Assembly (NCBI RefSeq): GCF_014648355.1
Contig: NZ_BMQY01000001.1
Location: 558,001-622,000 of the forward strand
DNA from: Couchioplanes azureus
Lineage (GTDB): Bacteria > Actinomycetota > Actinomycetes > Mycobacteriales > Micromonosporaceae
Length of the DNA: 64,000 nucleotides
Reading direction: 5' to 3'
In this document: positions 61,567 through 64,000 of the stretch, piece by piece
Layout: each line of letters begins with the position of its first letter
How positions within the stretch are numbered: position 1 is the first letter of the stretch
Position numbers and translations under genes: made by a program
Notes under the pieces: model-generated
Told to the model about the DNA's origin: nothing
Seen by the model: the letters and a program-made list of their open reading frames with translations, nothing else
The model's database searches: none

Positions 61567-62028
61567 GTGGGTCATTACGCCGCGTACGGTTCCAACCTTG
61601 ATCCCGCCCGGATGCGGGCCTATTGTCCGCACTCGCCGATGGTGGGTGTCGGGTGGGTCGAGGGCTGGCGGCTGACCTTCGCCGGGGAGGGCGACCTGGG
61701 CTGGGAGGGCGCGGTCACCACGATCGTCGAGTCCCCCGGCGACCGGGTCTTCGTCGCCCTCTACGACGTGCACCCGTGGGACGCGGCTCAGCTCGACGAG
61801 GTCGAGGGCGTGACCGCGGGGGCGTACCAGAAGCTCACCGTGCGCGTCTCAACGCTGGAGGGCGACCTGAGCGCCTGGGTCTACGTCTTCGACGGCTACG
61901 AGGGCGGCATGCCCACGGCGTGGTATCTCTCGGAGATCGCGAACGCCGCCGAGAAGGCCGGGGCCCCCGACGACTACGTCTCCGAGCTGCGCCAGCGCCC
62001 GACCCGCACCTCCTCGCCGGAGATCTAG
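61567..62028 (+). CDS. Gamma-glutamylcyclotransferase-family protein
   Basis: A 153-residue protein with the family signature AAYGSNLDPARMRAYCP at the start, LTFAGEGDLGWEGAVTTIVE in the middle, and the candidate catalytic Glu in LDEVEGVTAGAYQK. The fold releases 5-oxoproline from gamma-glutamyl amines or peptides. TATCGT (61554-61559) lies 7 nt before the GTG, the leaderless pattern. The stop overlaps that of the convergent acetyltransferase gene within a shared CTAG. Confidence 0.88.
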   Translation: MGHYAAYGSNLDPARMRAYCPHSPMVGVGWVEGWRLTFAGEGDLGWEGAVTTIVESPGDRVFVALYDVHPWDAAQLDEVEGVTAGAYQKLTVRVSTLEGDLSAWVYVFDGYEGGMPTAWYLSEIANAAEKAGAPDDYVSELRQRPTRTSSPEI

Positions 62029-62969
62029 ATCCGGCGCTGGTAGATGTTCGCCGCGTAGAGCGGGTGCATGCCGACCGCGTGGTAGAGCCGCGCGGCCTTG
62101 GTCGGGTTCGCCATGTCGACACCCAGGCCGGCCCGGGTGCACCCGCGCGCGGCGTAGGCCGCGAACGCCCGGCGCAGCAGGGCCTCACCCACACCCCTTC
62201 TCCGGTACGCCCGGAGCACCGCGAGATACCGCACCCAGCCATCCTCGGCCGCGGACTCCGACGACTGGAGCACCCCGGCCCACTCGCCATCCGCGAAGGC
62301 CACGAACCACTCGCCGGAGGCCTCGCCGGCCTGGGACCGCCACGCCTCGTATCCGGCGGTCGGGTGGTCGCTGTCGGCGAACGCCTCGGCGATGGTCGCG
62401 TGGAACCGGCGGAGCTCACCGGCGCCCACGGGCCGTACGGTGATCCCGGCGGGCGGTTCCGGCGCGACGGGTGACACACCCTCGAGCGACATGGTCATGC
62501 GGGCGTGCTGCTTGAGGAACGTGAATCCGGCGTCGGTCAGCGTCTCGATCCACGCCTTCTCGGTCGGGATCGCGCCCGCCCGTACCGTGTAGCTCTCGTG
62601 GCCGAACTCCGCACCGCGCTCGGCGGCGCGGGCGAGCAGCAGCTCCAGCAGCGGACGCTGCGCCGGGACGCCGCGTCCCGGCCAGACGTAGACCTCGAGG
62701 AAGTCGCGGTCGCCGCGGTCGACGTTGTGCGGGTACGCCCAGCCGACCACGGCGCCGTCCGCGTCGAGAGCGAGCCAGCAGTCCCGGGCCATGTCGGTGT
62801 TCGGGCCGGTCAGCGCCTCCCGGACCTCGTCGACGGTGAAGTCGGGCTCGCCGACCGCCGCGACGTCGCTCGCGTGGGCCAGGGCCAGGATCTCGGGGAT
62901 GTCGTCGAGGGTCGGCCGGCGCGTGCGCCAGCCGGCAGGCAGGTGGGTCACCGCGCCAGCCTGCCTCAT
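62025..62969 (-). CDS. Double GNAT N-acetyltransferase
   Basis: A 314-residue protein with two GNAT folds. The N-terminal half (TLDDIPEILALAHASDVAAV, WLALDADGAVVGWAYPHNV, LEVYVWPGRGVPAQRPLLELL) is degenerate. The C-terminal half has the acetyl-CoA loop RYLAVLRAYRRRGVGEALLRRAFAAYAARG (V-x-x-x-x-R-x-x-G form) and a final AARLYHAVGMHPLYAAN. This layout resembles MshD-like or aminoglycoside acetyltransferase relatives; the substrate is unknown. ATG 62969 overlaps the upstream stop (ATGA); GTG 62951 is an alternative. Convergent with the gamma-glutamylcyclotransferase gene. Confidence 0.85.
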   Translation of the reverse strand: MRQAGAVTHLPAGWRTRRPTLDDIPEILALAHASDVAAVGEPDFTVDEVREALTGPNTDMARDCWLALDADGAVVGWAYPHNVDRGDRDFLEVYVWPGRGVPAQRPLLELLLARAAERGAEFGHESYTVRAGAIPTEKAWIETLTDAGFTFLKQHARMTMSLEGVSPVAPEPPAGITVRPVGAGELRRFHATIAEAFADSDHPTAGYEAWRSQAGEASGEWFVAFADGEWAGVLQSSESAAEDGWVRYLAVLRAYRRRGVGEALLRRAFAAYAARGCTRAGLGVDMANPTKAARLYHAVGMHPLYAANIYQRRI

Positions 62970-63703
62970 CTCCCGAGGCGATGCGACAGGGATTCGAGCA
63001 GGCCGATCAGCTCGACGCGCTCGGCGCGGTCGAGGGCGGCGTATGCCTGACCGGCCAGCGACCCCGCGACCGACTCCGCCCACATGAGACGCCGCACGAG
63101 GGGCCCGGCGGGCGGGTACGGCGGCTGCCAGCCGAACGCCACCGCGCCGGTCTCCCCCTCCGGCCCGGCGATGATCGCCTGCAGCGGGGTGAGGCCGCTG
63201 GCCCGTACGGCCACGACGTGCACGCCCAGCCAGTGTTCGTGCATCAGGTGGAGCAGGACCGCGCCCTGCGCCCCCGGCGACGCGTCCGGGACCGGCATCG
63301 CGCGCCATGCGGCGAACAGCGGGAGCCCGGCACAGTCCACAGCGGACACGACGCGCCTGGAGAGGTCGAGCAGGCGGGTGAGGCGGGGAAAACCGCCGAG
63401 CTGGTCGACGCCCCACCGGCAGAGCTCGTGCAGGTGCCAGGTGGCGACCTCGACGGGCGGGATGGTCTTCGCCGCCGCCTCCCAGCCGTCGGTCACGGCC
63501 TCGGGGGCGATGAAGCCGAGCGCGGCCGCGACGGTCTCCGGGCGTACGTCACCGAGCGCGCCGGCGCGGGCCGACACGTGGTACGCCCACCCGGACAGTC
63601 CCATCAACCGCGCGCGGCGCAGCGTCTGCGGGGACTCGGCGAACGCCCCGACGAGGGACGTCAGTCCCGGCCGGGCATTGGCGGCTGCCTGTTCGGGGGT
63701 CAC
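62966..63703 (-). CDS. Conserved hypothetical protein, SCO6745-like
   Basis: A 245-residue Ala-rich helical protein with GWAYHVSARAGALGD, VRPETVAAALGFIAPEAVTDGWEAA, a central WHLHELCRWGVDQLG, and a C-terminal VRRLMWAESVAGSLAGQAYAAL. The segment AALGFIAPEAVTDGWEAA is the family's most recognisable part, shared with the Streptomyces SCO6745 group (recalled, not searched). The function is unknown; it has no helix-turn-helix or membrane segment. It is coupled to the acetyltransferase gene by an ATGA overlap. The start is GTG 63703. Confidence 0.7.
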   Translation of the reverse strand: MTPEQAAANARPGLTSLVGAFAESPQTLRRARLMGLSGWAYHVSARAGALGDVRPETVAAALGFIAPEAVTDGWEAAAKTIPPVEVATWHLHELCRWGVDQLGGFPRLTRLLDLSRRVVSAVDCAGLPLFAAWRAMPVPDASPGAQGAVLLHLMHEHWLGVHVVAVRASGLTPLQAIIAGPEGETGAVAFGWQPPYPPAGPLVRRLMWAESVAGSLAGQAYAALDRAERVELIGLLESLSHRLGR

Positions 63704-63748
63704 ACGAGGAGATTCTGCTCTCCCCGGCCGATTCTGGAAAACCGTCCT

Positions 63749-64000
63749 TCAGTCGGGTTCGTCGGCATCGAGGTCCTCGAGGGCCGCTTCGACGTCGCCG
63801 ACCCGCCGGCGCGCGGCCGACGCGTCGCGTTCCGCGGAGCGCCGGGCCAGCTTGCGGCGGGACACCTCGGCCTGGGCGACGATGCGCTGGCGTTCCAGCT
63901 CGGCGATCTGTTCCTCCAGCTCGTCGACGGCCTGGCTCGCCGCGAGCTCGGCTTCCTCGGCGTCCTCCAGGGCGCTCTTCGCCTTGCGGTCGGCAGCCCG
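63749..64000 (-). CDS. C-terminal fragment of a coiled-coil protein (partial)
   Basis: The last 83 codons of a gene whose start lies beyond 64000. The visible part is an Ala/Glu/Arg-rich heptad coiled coil (EEAELAASQAVDELEEQIAEL, RQRIVAQAEVSRRKLARR) ending DLDADEPD and a TGA. The family cannot be judged from this fragment. Confidence 0.6.
   Translation of the reverse strand, partial: RAADRKAKSALEDAEEAELAASQAVDELEEQIAELERQRIVAQAEVSRRKLARRSAERDASAARRRVGDVEAALEDLDADEPD

Overview
The window is 64 kb of very G+C-rich DNA from an actinomycete. GTG starts, four-base gene overlaps, an acyl-CoA carboxylase epsilon subunit, a mycosin, a class II fructose bisphosphatase and a GTP-type PEP carboxykinase point to Actinobacteria. 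The overall style, with many secreted and membrane proteins of a filamentous soil organism, suggests the Micromonosporaceae (Actinoplanes-like). That placement is an inference, because no 16S or marker search was possible. No rRNA, tRNA, insertion sequence or CRISPR array was found.

Layout. 1-10.5 kb: secreted proteins (G5, lamin-tail, polysaccharide deacetylase), an MFS exporter behind a MerR-type promoter, a PAP2 membrane protein, a PLP-dependent sulfur amino acid enzyme divergent from an Lrp regulator, the ATPase YchF, and an alkylation-repair pair (Ada-AlkA fusion plus Ogt). 10.6-18.1 kb: a three-gene cassette of a membrane-anchored periplasmic-binding-like receptor, an EACC1 adaptor and a large caspase-like protease, overlapping an archaeal-type valS. 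This cassette is the best candidate for an uncharacterised conflict or programmed-death system. 18-32.5 kb: RmuC, IspH, exonuclease VII (xseA-xseB), a lipoprotein, GlpX, a rhomboid, a trypsin-like protease, a lytic transglycosylase with a near-perfect Crp box upstream, and a PIN-PhoH protein. 32.7-42.3 kb: trehalose-phosphatase, a cis-prenyltransferase, a geranylgeranyl-reductase-like flavoprotein, PEP carboxykinase, a sigma factor with a fused zinc finger, two GtrA proteins, a PH-domain membrane protein and BirA.

42.4-58 kb holds the acyl-CoA carboxylase locus (birA, accD, accE, maf, biotin carboxylase/BCCP). It is broken up by a repeat-rich disordered membrane protein, two M50-like proteases, a 1,313-residue Ser/Thr kinase, and a three-gene type VII-like cassette (small helical protein, PPE-like protein, mycosin) whose base composition is clearly lower in G+C. 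58-64 kb: a repeat-bearing gene-poor kilobase, a DedA protein whose tail is tandemly duplicated, a flavoprotein quinone reductase, a gamma-glutamylcyclotransferase, a GNAT acetyltransferase and two further proteins.

One signal recurs through the window: at least 21 genes have a TANNNT-like -10 hexamer exactly 6 or 7 nt before the start codon and no Shine-Dalgarno sequence. These genes are probably transcribed as leaderless mRNAs, and this was used to choose several starts.
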